Source: Methanobacteriota archaeon
GTDB taxonomy: Archaea > Methanobacteriota > Methanobacteria > Methanobacteriales > Methanobacteriaceae
Reading direction: 5' to 3'
DNA: 64,000 nt
Assembly (NCBI GenBank): GCA_023434825.1
Contig: JAEYSH010000038.1
Span: 1 to 64,000 of the forward strand
The notes under the pieces are model-generated. The model did no database searches, was not told where the DNA came from, and worked only from the letters and a program-made list of their open reading frames with translations. Positions 30,107 through 40,049 of this stretch are shown here, one piece after another. Every line of letters starts with the position of its first letter. Positions within the stretch are counted from its first letter, which is position 1. Made by a program: the position numbers and the translations under genes.

Positions 30107-30708
30107 GTTTCTACCTCATTTATACAAGCTATACATTCAGATGAGCCATCTGTAATTCTATCTTTAAATTCCATTTCCATATTTTGATTTAAACCATTAA
30201 CCACGCCTTCATCTACAGCGCTTAAAACCATGCAAGTTTCATGAGTATAATATTTGGATAATGAGCATCTATTTACGACCATGATATTTTTTCCACCATC
30301 ATTTTCTATTTTAAACTCAATTCCAAGTATTTTGTAAAGCAATTTAGCAGCTTTTTGCAAATCACCAAAACTGTTTCCAACACCAAGCCTTTGGCCAGCT
30401 TCCTTCCCTAATTGATATCCAACTTCATACATAGATTTTCTGGCTATTTTAATAGCTTCTGTAGGGCCCAATTCTTCAACTAAAACTTTAACCCTTTTAT
30501 TATGTGCATCAGCCATTATAGCTCTTCTTTCTTCTAGATTACCTTTTAGAACTTCATCTTGTTCAGTAATTTCATCTATTTTCCATGGAGTATACCTTTT
30601 TATAACAGTATTTAACCCTGCTATTGTCTCTGTAGCCACATGATCAAGTTCGTTTATTTTAGTAGAGTTTGGAAGCCATATTGACGAAATTATTAGTTTT
30701 ATACTCAT
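30103..30708 (-). CDS. L-2-amino-thiazoline-4-carboxylate hydrolase (ATC hydrolase)-like protein
   Basis: This 201-residue protein matches the pattern of the ATC_hydrolase family (PF14196). It has [30 protein letters not shown] in the middle and a C-terminal [27 protein letters not shown] followed by SSECIACI. Homologues outside the cysteine-producing Pseudomonas enzyme mostly have unknown roles. Here the gene is coupled by 4-base overlaps to the reductase-ligase fusion upstream and the GMC gene downstream. That points to a role in the same pathway, not in cysteine formation. Confidence 0.65.
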   Translation of the reverse strand: MSIKLIISSIWLPNSTKINELDHVATETIAGLNTVIKRYTPWKIDEITEQDEVLKGNLEERRAIMADAHNKRVKVLVEELGPTEAIKIARKSMYEVGYQLGKEAGQRLGVGNSFGDLQKAAKLLYKILGIEFKIENDGGKNIMVVNRCSLSKYYTHETCMVLSAVDEGVVNGLNQNMEMEFKDRITDGSSECIACINEVET

Positions 30709-33482
30709 GATTGCACCTCAGTAAATCCCGAATGTAATATATTATTAGGTTTAGTTCCAGCATGATAAATAAATTCAATAACATCTTTATTTCTTTTGAT
30801 GATTGACTTTCTTTTAAGTTTAAGATTTGCTGTTAAATCAGCCCCTATTTCAAGATCATTATGCAAAACTACGTACTTTTTAATTTTTTCTGGCCTTGAA
30901 AGTTTTTTATTTATCTTTTTAATGCCATCATCTATATCATAGTTTAATTTTTCATTTTCAACCCATAAAAATGCACTGCAGTAAGGTTTTCCATCGCCAA
31001 TTACCATTGCTTCTTCAATTAGAGAAATATTTTTAAGCATTCCCTCAATTTTAAGTGGACTTATGGTTTTTCCATAAGCATTTACTATAACCTCTTTTTT
31101 ACGTCCGGTGATTACAAGACTACCTTCTGGTGTCAAATCACCGAAATCCCCAGTGCAAAGCCATCCTTCCTTAAAAAGAGAACTAGAATCTTTCTTAAAA
31201 TAACCCCATGTTAATTGAGGTCCTTTTATCATTATTTCTCCATCTTCATCTATTTTAATCAAAGTTGAAGGTAAAGGCTCACCAACTGTTCCAATTCTAT
31301 TTCTTCCAACTCTATTAATGGTTACAAGCGGCGCTTCGGTTAATCCATAAGCATTATAGACTTCAATACCCATTTCATGGTAAAATTGGAGTAAATCATC
31401 GCTTATTGGTGCAGAACCAACAATTAATTGAGCACATCTATCTAAACCTGCTTTTTTAAGAACTTCCCTTTTAATTAATTTTCCTAACATTGTCTTTAAA
31501 ATTCCACTGGAATTTTCGTAAAGTTTCCCAATTCTCGTTTTTATAACGCTATCATGAACTTTTTCATAAAAACGAGGCACTGAAAAGAATATTTTAGGTC
31601 TAACTTTGCGGAGGGCTTTTTCAAGATCATGGAAATTCTCTAAAAAGTAAATATCAAGTGTTGCAGGAGCATAGTAAGGAGAATATGTGCCCATAATTCC
31701 TTCTACTACATGATTCATTGGAAGAAAAGATAAATAAGACACTTCACTGATTCTGTCTTTCCATGGTGGCATTGAAGCAATAAATTCAGCCATCCAGCGC
31801 AAGTTTCCATGATTAAACATAACTCCTTTAGGTTTTCCAGTTGTTCCGGAGGTATATCGTATTGTAGCAAGGTCATTGAAATTTAAGGGAACATTTAAAA
31901 CCTCAGTTACTTCTTCGCCCATTTTAAGGAATTTTTTCCAATAAACAACATTTAAATTATTACGAGTTCCATCTCCACAAAATGAAATAACTGGAATTTC
32001 AACATTACACTTTTTTATACCCTTTAAAACTTCAAGAGTTCCTGCAAAAAGCATTTTTGCCCCACTGTCATATATTATTTCCCTAATTTCATTTAATGGA
32101 CTTGTGTAATAAATAGGAACACTTATAGCGCCTGCAAGCCCAATTGCTATGTCTAAAATAAGATATCGTGTACTATTATAACCTACAATTGCTATTCTAT
32201 CTCCCTTTTTAACTCCCAATTTTTGAAGAGATTTTAATGCCGAAATAATATCTTTATAAATATCCTTTGAACTGGACTTTTTAATTTCATCATTTACAAT
32301 ATCATAATAATTAACCTGCCTGCTCCTACTTTGAAGCCTGAACAAAGCCTGTTCATGAACTGTGCGGTCAGATCTGTGTAAAAATCCATAATAAACAGCA
32401 AATTCAAGGATTTTAGGCAAATATTCTTGCCAGTTATAATTATAATATCCTATCAATTCATCAGAATTATCTCTTCTGTATTCCCTGTTTTCATTAAAAT
32501 AAGGTGAAAGGGTATTCATGGTTTCAATTAATTTTGCATTACCTTTTCCAAATAAACCGCTGAAAGATGAAATTTTTTTGATTGATGAACCACTAAAAGG
32601 CATATAAAAAGGATCATTAAGTTTAACATTAAGATTATCTTCAGTCCATTCTTTAACAAAGTTAATAAGCTCTTTTACCGTAGGAAGACAATCTTTTGGT
32701 GCTGTTAGGTGAAAAGTTTTATTTACTGCTCTTTTGTGAAATGTAAGGTTTACCACAGAATCTGCAACATAATCTACAGGCACTAAATTGATCTTCATAT
32801 CTTTTGAAACGGGGATTAATTTCAATTTTCCACTTAAATAAAGTCTTAAAGGCACATAAACCGTATTAAACGTTTTAATATATCCTGTGGAAGAATCACC
32901 TACAATCATGCTTGGGCGAAATATTGAAAAATCAAATGATGATTTTTTAACTTCCACCTCGCTTTCAAATTTGGTTTTTTCATAATTACTTAAAAATCCA
33001 TTATCTGAAGTCAAATCATTTTCACTAACTGTACCTTTTTTACCTCCTGCAACATAAGCAGTAGAAATATGAGAAAATCGTTCCAATCCGTGATCTTCAT
33101 GAGCTGATTGAGCCAATTTTAGCACATTTTGGGTTCCCAATACATTGATTTTATGTAATTTTTCAAAAGTCGATTTAAGGCTCCAATCCGCAGCAGAATG
33201 AATTACATGAGTAACAATTCGAATTAATTCATTATATTCTTCTTTTTCTAATCCAAGATTATTTTGAGTAATATCCCCATTTAAAACATGGATTTTATTC
33301 TCTATTTCGTTTAAAAGCTCTGGAAATTCCCACCATGCTCGGTACAGCCTATTTACAGAATCTTCTTTATCTTTACCCCTTACTAAAACAATAATTTTAT
33401 CATTATCTCCTTCAAGAAGACGAATGGCAATTTGAGTCCCTAAAAATCCATTTGCTCCAGTTAGCAGTACAGATTTATTCAT
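30705..33482 (-). CDS. Thioester reductase - AMP-forming ligase fusion protein
   Basis: This protein has about 925 residues, numbered here from ATG 33497. An N-terminal NAD(P)-dependent thioester-reductase/SDR domain spans about 6-375 (GANGFLG at 14-20, YEKTK at 172-176). A C-terminal acyl-adenylate-forming domain spans about 385-915 (TSGTTGKPKG at 549-558, YGLTE at 717-721, TGD at 782-784, LKLKRK near 891-896). The order is reversed relative to carboxylic acid reductases, and no carrier-protein domain with a serine motif is seen. The likely start is ATG 33482, sharing a base with the preceding stop (TAATG). ATG 33497 is the alternative. It should activate and reduce, or epimerise, a carboxylic acid, perhaps lipid-like. 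Confidence 0.85.
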   Translation of the reverse strand: MNKSVLLTGANGFLGTQIAIRLLEGDNDKIIVLVRGKDKEDSVNRLYRAWWEFPELLNEIENKIHVLNGDITQNNLGLEKEEYNELIRIVTHVIHSAADWSLKSTFEKLHKINVLGTQNVLKLAQSAHEDHGLERFSHISTAYVAGGKKGTVSENDLTSDNGFLSNYEKTKFESEVEVKKSSFDFSIFRPSMIVGDSSTGYIKTFNTVYVPLRLYLSGKLKLIPVSKDMKINLVPVDYVADSVVNLTFHKRAVNKTFHLTAPKDCLPTVKELINFVKEWTEDNLNVKLNDPFYMPFSGSSIKKISSFSGLFGKGNAKLIETMNTLSPYFNENREYRRDNSDELIGYYNYNWQEYLPKILEFAVYYGFLHRSDRTVHEQALFRLQSRSRQVNYYDIVNDEIKKSSSKDIYKDIISALKSLQKLGVKKGDRIAIVGYNSTRYLILDIAIGLAGAISVPIYYTSPLNEIREIIYDSGAKMLFAGTLEVLKGIKKCNVEIPVISFCGDGTRNNLNVVYWKKFLKMGEEVTEVLNVPLNFNDLATIRYTSGTTGKPKGVMFNHGNLRWMAEFIASMPPWKDRISEVSYLSFLPMNHVVEGIMGTYSPYYAPATLDIYFLENFHDLEKALRKVRPKIFFSVPRFYEKVHDSVIKTRIGKLYENSSGILKTMLGKLIKREVLKKAGLDRCAQLIVGSAPISDDLLQFYHEMGIEVYNAYGLTEAPLVTINRVGRNRIGTVGEPLPSTLIKIDEDGEIMIKGPQLTWGYFKKDSSSLFKEGWLCTGDFGDLTPEGSLVITGRKKEVIVNAYGKTISPLKIEGMLKNISLIEEAMVIGDGKPYCSAFLWVENEKLNYDIDDGIKKINKKLSRPEKIKKYVVLHNDLEIGADLTANLKLKRKSIIKRNKDVIEFIYHAGTKPNNILHSGFTEVQS

Positions 33483-34750
33483 TATCTCACATTCCATCCT
33501 TTTTCTTTAAGAAAATTTCTAAGTATTTCAGGATTCTTTATTGCACGGCTAAGATGCTCTTTAAATCCATTATTTAATTTATCATACTGGTGATTCGGAT
33601 TTTCAATTAACTCATCAATTTTCTGGCTTAATTCATCCCAAATTTTAGGCGACATATAATCAATTAAATAATCATCCAATTTCAATTCTTTATAAAAACC
33701 TTTGAGGCGTGTGTCGTGCCCTACAGCTATTTGAGGTACCTTCGCTTCAAGAGACAAAACTCCGGCATGATAACGTGAAGTTACAAGTAATTCAAGACTT
33801 CTAAGGATACTGGTCATCTGTGAAGCATTATATTCCCTTGATGAGAATATTTTAACCATTTCGGGGTTCTTAATTTTTTCTTTTATACATCTGGCCAGCG
33901 GCTCATCCAGTTCTTCCATGCAGATTAATGCCACCTGTTTACCATGATTTTCAATTATTCTATCTGCCTCTTCTGCCCATTTAACTGCCAGATGCTCGCT
34001 TGCGCCAATTCTCTCTTTAGATCTAGAATAATAATAAGGCCATTTATAGATATTCTCTTTTTTACCCCAGGGACGCATTACAACTGGCCAAAGATAAAAA
34101 TCAATTGGTGCAAGACCTACTACCCCTAAATTAGATCCTTCAAATGCATCATTTAAAATATGAGCATCTTTTCTTTCTGTTTTAAATGTAAATGCACAGT
34201 CTGCAGTTGTATCAATAGGTGCTTTAACCCCAAATTTTTTAAGTTCATTTTCAGCTAATTTGGTTCTTGTCAAAATTAAATCCGTTTTACTTGCTTCTCG
34301 CCTAACTAAACGCCTGTTAAAAGATGATAGATTTCCAACATCTACTGCATAAGCAAGACTTGACTTTTTAAAATTATGTGCACACCTTGTTGCCCATAAA
34401 AATGCCCAAAGAAGTGCTGATGTCCAGGTATCCATATAACAGCTTCCTTCAACTAATAAAAGGACATCATGTTCTTTAACCAGTCTTCTTATATCAAAGA
34501 AAAATATAGAATGAATAGAAGCAATCTTCAAATACTCATCTTCTTTAAGATAACGCCTTAAATTATTTTCATTTAGCGTTGGGACAGTAATTTTAGCTTT
34601 TTGTCCTACTATTGACCTAATATCTTCTATAATAGCTAGCAATCTTGCTTCAGAGCCAGTATTATTGGCACCGTTATAACCCAATAAGAGAATTTTCGGA
34701 GAATTTTTCATAATATTTCCCACAGCATTTTTACATTTTTTTAAATTCAA
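33482..34750 (-). CDS. Polysaccharide pyruvyl transferase family protein
   Basis: This 422-residue protein begins its fold at [23 protein letters not shown]. It has later [32 protein letters not shown], the C-terminal signature of the PS_pyruv_trans family (PF04230). Members pyruvylate cell-wall or lipid sugars, and related archaeal proteins act in uncharacterised glycan pathways. An internal ATG 34711 preceded by GTGGGAAAT could be the true start. It is translationally coupled to the fusion gene. Confidence 0.85.
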   Translation of the reverse strand: MNLKKCKNAVGNIMKNSPKILLLGYNGANNTGSEARLLAIIEDIRSIVGQKAKITVPTLNENNLRRYLKEDEYLKIASIHSIFFFDIRRLVKEHDVLLLVEGSCYMDTWTSALLWAFLWATRCAHNFKKSSLAYAVDVGNLSSFNRRLVRREASKTDLILTRTKLAENELKKFGVKAPIDTTADCAFTFKTERKDAHILNDAFEGSNLGVVGLAPIDFYLWPVVMRPWGKKENIYKWPYYYSRSKERIGASEHLAVKWAEEADRIIENHGKQVALICMEELDEPLARCIKEKIKNPEMVKIFSSREYNASQMTSILRSLELLVTSRYHAGVLSLEAKVPQIAVGHDTRLKGFYKELKLDDYLIDYMSPKIWDELSQKIDELIENPNHQYDKLNNGFKEHLSRAIKNPEILRNFLKEKGWNVR

Positions 34751-34810
34751 ACATAATATAAATAATTTAACATTTAAAGTTAAAGCGCATAACTCCTTTT
34801 TAATGTAAAT

Positions 34811-35692
34811 TTAGTTATATTTGTTTCTTATTTTCTCATATCCTACTGTATTAAAGCTGCAATCTTTCATGCATATAGTACATCCGTGACATAAATCCTT
34901 TATGATTTTTGTTTTGCCGTCTTTTTCAATTATTGCATTTTCAGGACACTTTCTAATACATTTTCCACATTTCCCGCAGAAATCAGGAATCCATAAATGT
35001 TCATTTAAATTATTAACTGGCAAGTTTTGAATACTGGTGAATATTACTGAAATTCTTTGCCTTGGACCAAATTCAGGGGTTATTAACATTCCATGTCTGC
35101 CCCTGTATCCTAAGCCTGCATATTGAGCAAGATGCGGATACATAACAATTCCACCAGCCGGATGACTGGCATGAGCTCCAAAACCATTTTCTCTTAAAAA
35201 TTCTGCAAGTTCATTTGTTTTTTTACCCAGATCATCATAGGTTACAATGCCCATTTCTTGAGTAGCATCACTTGGAGCTGCATTAACAGCATCTTTATCC
35301 ATTTCCATTATTAATACAATTGCATTTTCATATAGAACTGCTTTATCTTTAAATATCAGCTCAGAAGGCACTTTTACATATCCTAACTTATTTACACCGA
35401 TTGAGTTAGCATAATTTTCAAATTTATCGAAAAATTCATTTTTTACTTCCGTTTTTGGATTTTCTGGATTATTTTTTAATGATTTTACAGTAATTTCCAT
35501 ATTTTTTGCTATTGAAAGTTGTTTTGGAAGCGTTTTTAGTGTAATTTCCAGTTTATCTGGCATCAATTTATTTGGAGACATTGGAGATGCCATTAAACAT
35601 CCTTCTCTTTCTTTTACACTTTCTTCAAGTTTATTTACCTTTGTAAGCCTGTAATCAGCATATTTATTCTTTAAACTATTCAATGAAATCAT
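34811..35692 (-). CDS. 4Fe-4S double-cluster protein (QueG/reductive-dehalogenase-like)
   Basis: This 293-residue protein has two ferredoxin motifs in its C-terminal third, CGKCGKCIRKCPENAI and CHGCTICMKDC. Before them is a domain with LAQYAGLGYRGRHGMLITPEFGPRQRISVIF, resembling the iron-sulfur proteins related to epoxyqueuosine reductase and reductive dehalogenases. The real substrate is unknown. It starts one base after the tetR stop, so it is the first structural gene of the operon. Confidence 0.8.
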   Translation of the reverse strand: MISLNSLKNKYADYRLTKVNKLEESVKEREGCLMASPMSPNKLMPDKLEITLKTLPKQLSIAKNMEITVKSLKNNPENPKTEVKNEFFDKFENYANSIGVNKLGYVKVPSELIFKDKAVLYENAIVLIMEMDKDAVNAAPSDATQEMGIVTYDDLGKKTNELAEFLRENGFGAHASHPAGGIVMYPHLAQYAGLGYRGRHGMLITPEFGPRQRISVIFTSIQNLPVNNLNEHLWIPDFCGKCGKCIRKCPENAIIEKDGKTKIIKDLCHGCTICMKDCSFNTVGYEKIRNKYN

Positions 35693-35693
35693 T

Positions 35694-36311
35694 TCATAAC
35701 TCCTTTAAACTATTTACAAAATAGTCCAGGTGTTTTTCAATCAATTTTTCATTCTGGCTTGTATTTGAACCTTCACTTTGCAAAAGAAGATATTCCTGGA
35801 ATAAAGTGAATATTGTATATTGAAATTCCATTGCTTTAATTTCCGGATCTATTTTAGCTATTATTCCATTATTAACCATAATTTCTAATATTTTCTTTGA
35901 AAAAGAGTATGGTTCTTGAATTAAACATTGCAACATAATTTTTCTGGCTCTTTCATCTCTGAACTGTTCACTGGATATAATTTTAAATATTTGATCCATT
36001 TTTGGATTTTTAAAAAGATTCAAGGTTAAATTAGCCCTTTGAATAAAAATTTCAGGCTTAATATGATCTATTTTCTGAATATTTGCTTCAGGAGGCCTCA
36101 TTTTCACTAATTCTTTCTTAAAATACTGGAAAATATGTTCCATTATATCATCTTTACTTCTATAATGATTGTATATTGAGCTTTCTCTAATTCCTACTTC
36201 TCTTGCAATTTCACGGACTGAAACTGCATCGAATCCCTTTTGTGAGAATAAATCAAGAGATACATCGAATATTTTTTGTTTTGTAGATATTTTTGAGGTA
36301 ATTTTTTTCAT
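35694..36311 (-). CDS. TetR/AcrR family transcriptional regulator of the lipid-like operon
   Basis: The TetR helix-turn-helix region is TKQKIFDVSLDLFSQKGFDAVSVREIAREVGIRESSIYNHYRSKDDI. The start ATG 36311 is chosen because a TGGAG site lies 11 bases upstream, and it gives 205 residues. The longer open frame to 36344 runs into the operator. The C-terminal half resembles no named ligand-binding family that I can identify. It is the first gene of the six-gene operon and is likely autoregulated. Confidence 0.88.
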   Translation of the reverse strand: MKKITSKISTKQKIFDVSLDLFSQKGFDAVSVREIAREVGIRESSIYNHYRSKDDIMEHIFQYFKKELVKMRPPEANIQKIDHIKPEIFIQRANLTLNLFKNPKMDQIFKIISSEQFRDERARKIMLQCLIQEPYSFSKKILEIMVNNGIIAKIDPEIKAMEFQYTIFTLFQEYLLLQSEGSNTSQNEKLIEKHLDYFVNSLKEL

Positions 36312-36331
36312 GATATTGAACTCCAGTAACA

Positions 36332-36349
36332 CTAACGAACACACGTTAG
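36332..36349. promoter_or_regulatory. TetR operator, downstream site
   Basis: CTAACG-AACACA-CGTTAG has perfect 6-base arms with a 6-base spacer. It lies just downstream of the expected start site (about 36355) of the operon. A near-identical site lies at 36388-36405. Confidence 0.75.
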
Positions 36350-36377
36350 CTTCTTGACTATACCTATTGATGTTCTA

Positions 36378-36405
36378 CTATATAAAGGTAACGAACGTAC
36401 GTTAG
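36378..36405 (-). promoter_or_regulatory. Promoter and upstream TetR operator of the six-gene operon
   Basis: The TATA element is CTTTATATAG on the minus strand (36378-36387). Directly upstream of it GTAACG-AACGTA-CGTTAG (36388-36405) repeats the operator seen at 36332-36349, differing at 3 of 18 positions. The two operators flank the core promoter, a good arrangement for tight repression. Confidence 0.75.
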
Positions 36406-36433
36406 TTAAATATTTAAAAATAAATTATTATAA

Positions 36434-36820
36434 CTAAATAAAAGATTTATCATGAGTTTGAGGTTTTTTTGAATATTCAATCTCTAAAGTGCAGTATTTT
36501 TCTATATAAGTTTTCAATTCTGTAATTAAATCATGTTTACATCCGTTACCTTCATCTTTCCATAAATACTCACTAATTTCAAAATAAGAAGTATTGTCCT
36601 TATTTTCAACATTATAATAATTATCCATGAATTTTTCGTCCAAATCACTTTCAGAAAGCTTTTCATTACTGATCCAGTATTTAATCATTAGATAATTACC
36701 ATATTTTTCGCAATCTTCTTGAATAATTAAATTTAATGGCTTTTCATATCTATTTAAATATAAATCATTATACGAATAATTTTTAAGAACTAATAGCCCA
36801 TTATAAGTTTTTTTGGTCAT
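36434..36820 (-). CDS. Hypothetical protein
   Basis: This 128-residue acidic, tyrosine-rich soluble protein has a strong GGAGGT ribosome binding site before ATG 36820. I recognise no domain or motif. It is transcribed towards the TetR operon promoter and diverges from the NimA-like gene. Nothing around it suggests a function. Confidence 0.65.
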   Translation of the reverse strand: MTKKTYNGLLVLKNYSYNDLYLNRYEKPLNLIIQEDCEKYGNYLMIKYWISNEKLSESDLDEKFMDNYYNVENKDNTSYFEISEYLWKDEGNGCKHDLITELKTYIEKYCTLEIEYSKKPQTHDKSFI

Positions 36821-36949
36821 ATCGAACCTCCAAATTAATAATATTATATTTAACTAATTTAATAATTATTTTCCAATATAAACTGATTTCTTCGCTTTGG
36901 CATTAATTTTAAATAAAAGTATAATTTAAACTCTTTATGGTGGAGATAA

Positions 36950-37411
36950 ATGAGAAGAAGGGATAAAGAAATAAAAGACCTCGCAATTATTGAAGGTATA
37001 TTAAAAGAAGCCAAGGTTTGTAGAATTGCTTTATGTGATAATAATAAACCTTATATTGTGCCCATGAACTTTGGCCATAAAGATAAATACATCTATCTTC
37101 ACTCAGCAACTGAAGGACTTAAAATAGACATTTTAAATAAAAATAACAACATTTGCTTTGAAGTGGACATTAAAAATGAAATTGTAAAGTCAAAAATTGC
37201 ATGTAACTGGGGAATGAAATATTATAGCGTAATTGGCTCTGGAAAGGCCTATTTTATAGAAGATATAAAAGAAAAAAAGAATGCATTGGACATTATAATG
37301 CAAAAATACAGCGATAAAGAATCATTTGAATATTCAAAATCTGCCTTAGATAAAACTATAGTGATTAAAGCAGAATTAACAGAAATAACCGGGAAAAAAT
37401 CGGGACATTAG
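36950..37411 (+). CDS. Pyridoxamine 5'-phosphate oxidase-like (NimA-type) flavin-binding protein
   Basis: This 153-residue split-barrel protein has the family pattern EAKVCRIALCDNNKPYIVPMNFGHKDKYIYLHSATEG. It continues with CFEVD and the internal WGMKYYSVIGSGKAYFIED. NimA-type members bind FMN or related cofactors and include nitroimidazole-resistance proteins. The physiological role here is unknown. A GGTGGAG motif precedes the ATG. It is 10 bases upstream of the NQO1-like gene and is probably co-transcribed with it. Confidence 0.88.
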   Translation: MRRRDKEIKDLAIIEGILKEAKVCRIALCDNNKPYIVPMNFGHKDKYIYLHSATEGLKIDILNKNNNICFEVDIKNEIVKSKIACNWGMKYYSVIGSGKAYFIEDIKEKKNALDIIMQKYSDKESFEYSKSALDKTIVIKAELTEITGKKSGH

Positions 37412-37421
37412 ATGTGATTAT

Positions 37422-38018
37422 ATGAAAATACTTGTAATTTTAGGCCATCCAACACCCGGAAGTTTCAATCATGCCATTTCAAAAACTGTAGCATCAAAAT
37501 TAAGGGAAAACGGACATGATGTAATATATCATGATTTACATGCTGAAAAGTTTGATCCGATTATTTCAAGTGGCGAAATTCCGAAAAACGCTGAATTGGA
37601 TCCTTTGATTGAAAAACACTGCCAGGAACTATCCCAAGCCGATGGAATAATTATAGTACATCCCAACTGGTGGGGCCAACCACCTGCAATCCTAAAAGGT
37701 TGGATTGACCGCGTGATACGTCCAGGAGTAGCTTATGAGTTTCTAGAAGGCGATAGCGGTGAAGGAGTCCCTAAGGGATTAATAAAAGCTGAAACTGCGC
37801 TTGTATTTAATACTGCAAATACATCAAAAGAAAGAGAAATGAATATATTCAGAGATCCTCTTGAAACCATCTGGAAAAATTGTATTTTTGATCTATGCGG
37901 TGTTAAAAACTTTTACCGGAAAATGTATAGAATTATTGTAACAAGTACGCCAAAACAACGTGAATTATGGCTAGAAGATGTTAAAGAAACTGTAGATAAA
38001 TATTTTCCAGCTGAATAG
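37422..38018 (+). CDS. NAD(P)H dehydrogenase (quinone)-like flavodoxin-fold protein
   Basis: This 198-residue protein has the NQO1/MdaB/KefF pattern: LGHPTPGSFNHAI for the flavin phosphate, VHPNWWGQPPAILKGWIDRV, and GLIKAETALVFNTANTS. It is a predicted FAD or FMN two-electron reductase. The electron acceptor is unknown, since Methanobacterium lacks quinones. The spacing suggests an operon with the preceding NimA-like and following glycosylase-like genes. Confidence 0.9.
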   Translation: MKILVILGHPTPGSFNHAISKTVASKLRENGHDVIYHDLHAEKFDPIISSGEIPKNAELDPLIEKHCQELSQADGIIIVHPNWWGQPPAILKGWIDRVIRPGVAYEFLEGDSGEGVPKGLIKAETALVFNTANTSKEREMNIFRDPLETIWKNCIFDLCGVKNFYRKMYRIIVTSTPKQRELWLEDVKETVDKYFPAE

Positions 38019-38029
38019 GGGGTTAAATA

Positions 38030-38842
38030 TTGGCTGAATTACCCGAAATTATGAATTTAAGTAACGAGATGAATGAAGAATTAATATCTAAAGAATTTGA
38101 AACTGTTGATTTCACTCAAGAAAAATGCATTAATATGGATAAAGAAAAATTTAAAGATGTTATTCAAGGTAAAACTATTAAAAAAGTATATAATAAAGGT
38201 AAATGGATTTTTATAGAGCTAAGCGATGATTATTATCTTCTTTTAAATCTTGGAATGGGAGCAGATATTTTATATTACAAGGATGGAGGATTTAATAAAG
38301 AATATCAATGCAGATTCCATTTTATGGATAATTCAGGTTTTACATGTAAATTCTGGTGGTTTGGGCGTGCTGAATTATTAAATAGTTATGAAATGGGAGA
38401 TCATAAAGCAACAAAAGACATAGCAATTTCACCTTTAGACAAAGAATTTACAAAGAAACACTTTATCGAAATATGTAAAGGAAGAGCTGGAATCAAAAAT
38501 TTTCTTTTAAATCAGAAGAAAGTTGGAGGAATAGGTAATGTTTACATACATGATATTCTTTTTAGAGCGAAATTGCACCCTAAAATTCCAGTTAATTCTT
38601 TAAGTAGCGTTCAAATTATTAATTTACATAAAATTATGAAAGAAAATCTAAGTGAATCCCTTGAAAAAAGGGGATTAGCTTATGAAAAAGATTTTTATGG
38701 AAATGAAGGTGACTTCAACAGGGATTATTTTTTAGTAGCCTACAGGGAAGGAGAAAAATGTCCAGATTGTTCTGCTATTATTCAAAAAATTAAAACTGGA
38801 AGTACATCTTCTTATATATGTCCAGAATGTCAGAAATTATAA
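38030..38842 (+). CDS. Fpg/Nei-like DNA glycosylase with substituted N-terminal residue
   Basis: This 270-residue protein has the full Fpg/Nei layout: the N-terminal AELPE strand, K58 in NKGKW, the helix-two-turn-helix [13 protein letters not shown], and a C-terminal zinc finger (C244, C247, C264, C267). The start is TTG 38030 after AGGGGGTTAA. The residue after methionine is alanine, where canonical enzymes have the catalytic proline. The glutamate next to it is kept. The zinc-finger arginine is also replaced ([12 protein letters not shown]). Activity may therefore be altered. Confidence 0.85.
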   Translation: MAELPEIMNLSNEMNEELISKEFETVDFTQEKCINMDKEKFKDVIQGKTIKKVYNKGKWIFIELSDDYYLLLNLGMGADILYYKDGGFNKEYQCRFHFMDNSGFTCKFWWFGRAELLNSYEMGDHKATKDIAISPLDKEFTKKHFIEICKGRAGIKNFLLNQKKVGGIGNVYIHDILFRAKLHPKIPVNSLSSVQIINLHKIMKENLSESLEKRGLAYEKDFYGNEGDFNRDYFLVAYREGEKCPDCSAIIQKIKTGSTSSYICPECQKL

Positions 38843-38906
38843 AAAATTATCGAAAATAATAAAAAAATATACATTTAATTAAAATCATAATGTATTAGTG
38901 ATTTAA

Positions 38907-39563
38907 ATGGGAAAAATTGCATTAACTATAAAATCAGAGAATAAGCCTGGTGTTTTGAGAGATATTACTGATTTAATGGCCCGTTGTGGGATGAATATCA
39001 CTTATACTCATCTTTTTGTAGAAAAAGATGGGATTTCATGGACGTATATGGAACTTGAAGGTGTTAAAAACAGCGGAGTACTTTCAGAAAATATACTGAA
39101 ATTTGAATCTGTAAACAGCGTCGAAGTTCATCGTTCTTTAAGTGAAATCTACGGAAAAAGAATTATTATTATTGGCGGAGGCGCTCAAGTTGCTCAAGTT
39201 GCCCATGGAGCTATAGTAGAGGCAGATCGTCATAATATAAGAGGTGAACACATCAGTATTGATACAATACCTCTTGTAGGTGAAGAAGAACTTGCTGACG
39301 CTGTGTATGCAGTTGGAAGGCTCCCAAGGATAAGTGCTCTTGTTCTTGCAGGATCATTAATGGGAGGTAAAATCTCTGATGCTGTTAAAACTGTTAAAAA
39401 AGATCATGGCGTAATAGTAATAAGCCTAAACATGCCCGGAAGTGTAAGAGATAATGCTGATTTAGTAGTTACAGATCCGGTCCAAGCAGGAGTAATGGCA
39501 GTTATGGCTGTAGCTGATACAGCTATTTTTGATATTAAAAAAGTGAATAAAAAGATATTTTAA
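38907..39563 (+). CDS. ACT-domain regulatory protein (DUF5612 type)
   Basis: This 218-residue protein has an N-terminal ACT domain (about 1-75, [26 protein letters not shown]). It is followed by a Rossmann-like domain found mainly in methanogens ([47 protein letters not shown]). It probably senses an amino acid, but the target is not known. The ATG is preceded by GTGATTTAA. It is convergent with the small paralogue array. Confidence 0.85.
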   Translation: MGKIALTIKSENKPGVLRDITDLMARCGMNITYTHLFVEKDGISWTYMELEGVKNSGVLSENILKFESVNSVEVHRSLSEIYGKRIIIIGGGAQVAQVAHGAIVEADRHNIRGEHISIDTIPLVGEEELADAVYAVGRLPRISALVLAGSLMGGKISDAVKTVKKDHGVIVISLNMPGSVRDNADLVVTDPVQAGVMAVMAVADTAIFDIKKVNKKIF

Positions 39564-39571
39564 AAATTTAG

Positions 39572-39856
39572 TTAACTCATTTCTATTGCTCTAATTAGTT
39601 TACTTGCAGCGTTTTTAAGGTCCGGATCCTTAATATCACCACTTTCTCTAATTTTAAGAGCTAATGCTAGTACTTTTCGTACGTCATCAGGTTTAAGGTT
39701 TTCAGCCATTTCAAGGTATGTCTGATCTCCTTCTTCGTCAACTAAAAGTTTTTCTGCATCTACTAATTCCAGCATTACTTTGCAGGCACCCATAATGTCC
39801 CCGCTTCCAGCACTTTCTTCGCATTTTTTTATTAGTTCTTTAGATTGGGCATCCAT
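39572..39856 (-). CDS. Small acidic two-cysteine protein, tandem family copy 1
   Basis: This 94-residue all-helical acidic protein carries the family pattern LIKKCE...MGACKVMLE...YLEMAENLKPDDVRKVLALALKIRE...NAASKLIRAIE. It has two conserved cysteines. It is the last of four tandem paralogues and is separated from the others by 193 bases. I recognise no characterised family. The ATG follows TTGGTGTTATAA. Confidence 0.75.
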   Translation of the reverse strand: MDAQSKELIKKCEESAGSGDIMGACKVMLELVDAEKLLVDEEGDQTYLEMAENLKPDDVRKVLALALKIRESGDIKDPDLKNAASKLIRAIEMS

Positions 39857-40049
39857 TTATAACACCAAGTGTTATTATGGACTTATGATTAATTTATAGT
39901 TGTTTATTATCCTGCTTTAAAATAATAATACAAATTTAAAATTTATATTAAATTCATAAAAATAAGAATCTCCAATTTTCTAAATTGAAAAATTATTTAT
40001 CTAAAAAGAAAATATTTAGGCAAAAAAGTTAATTTATTGTTGAAATAGA

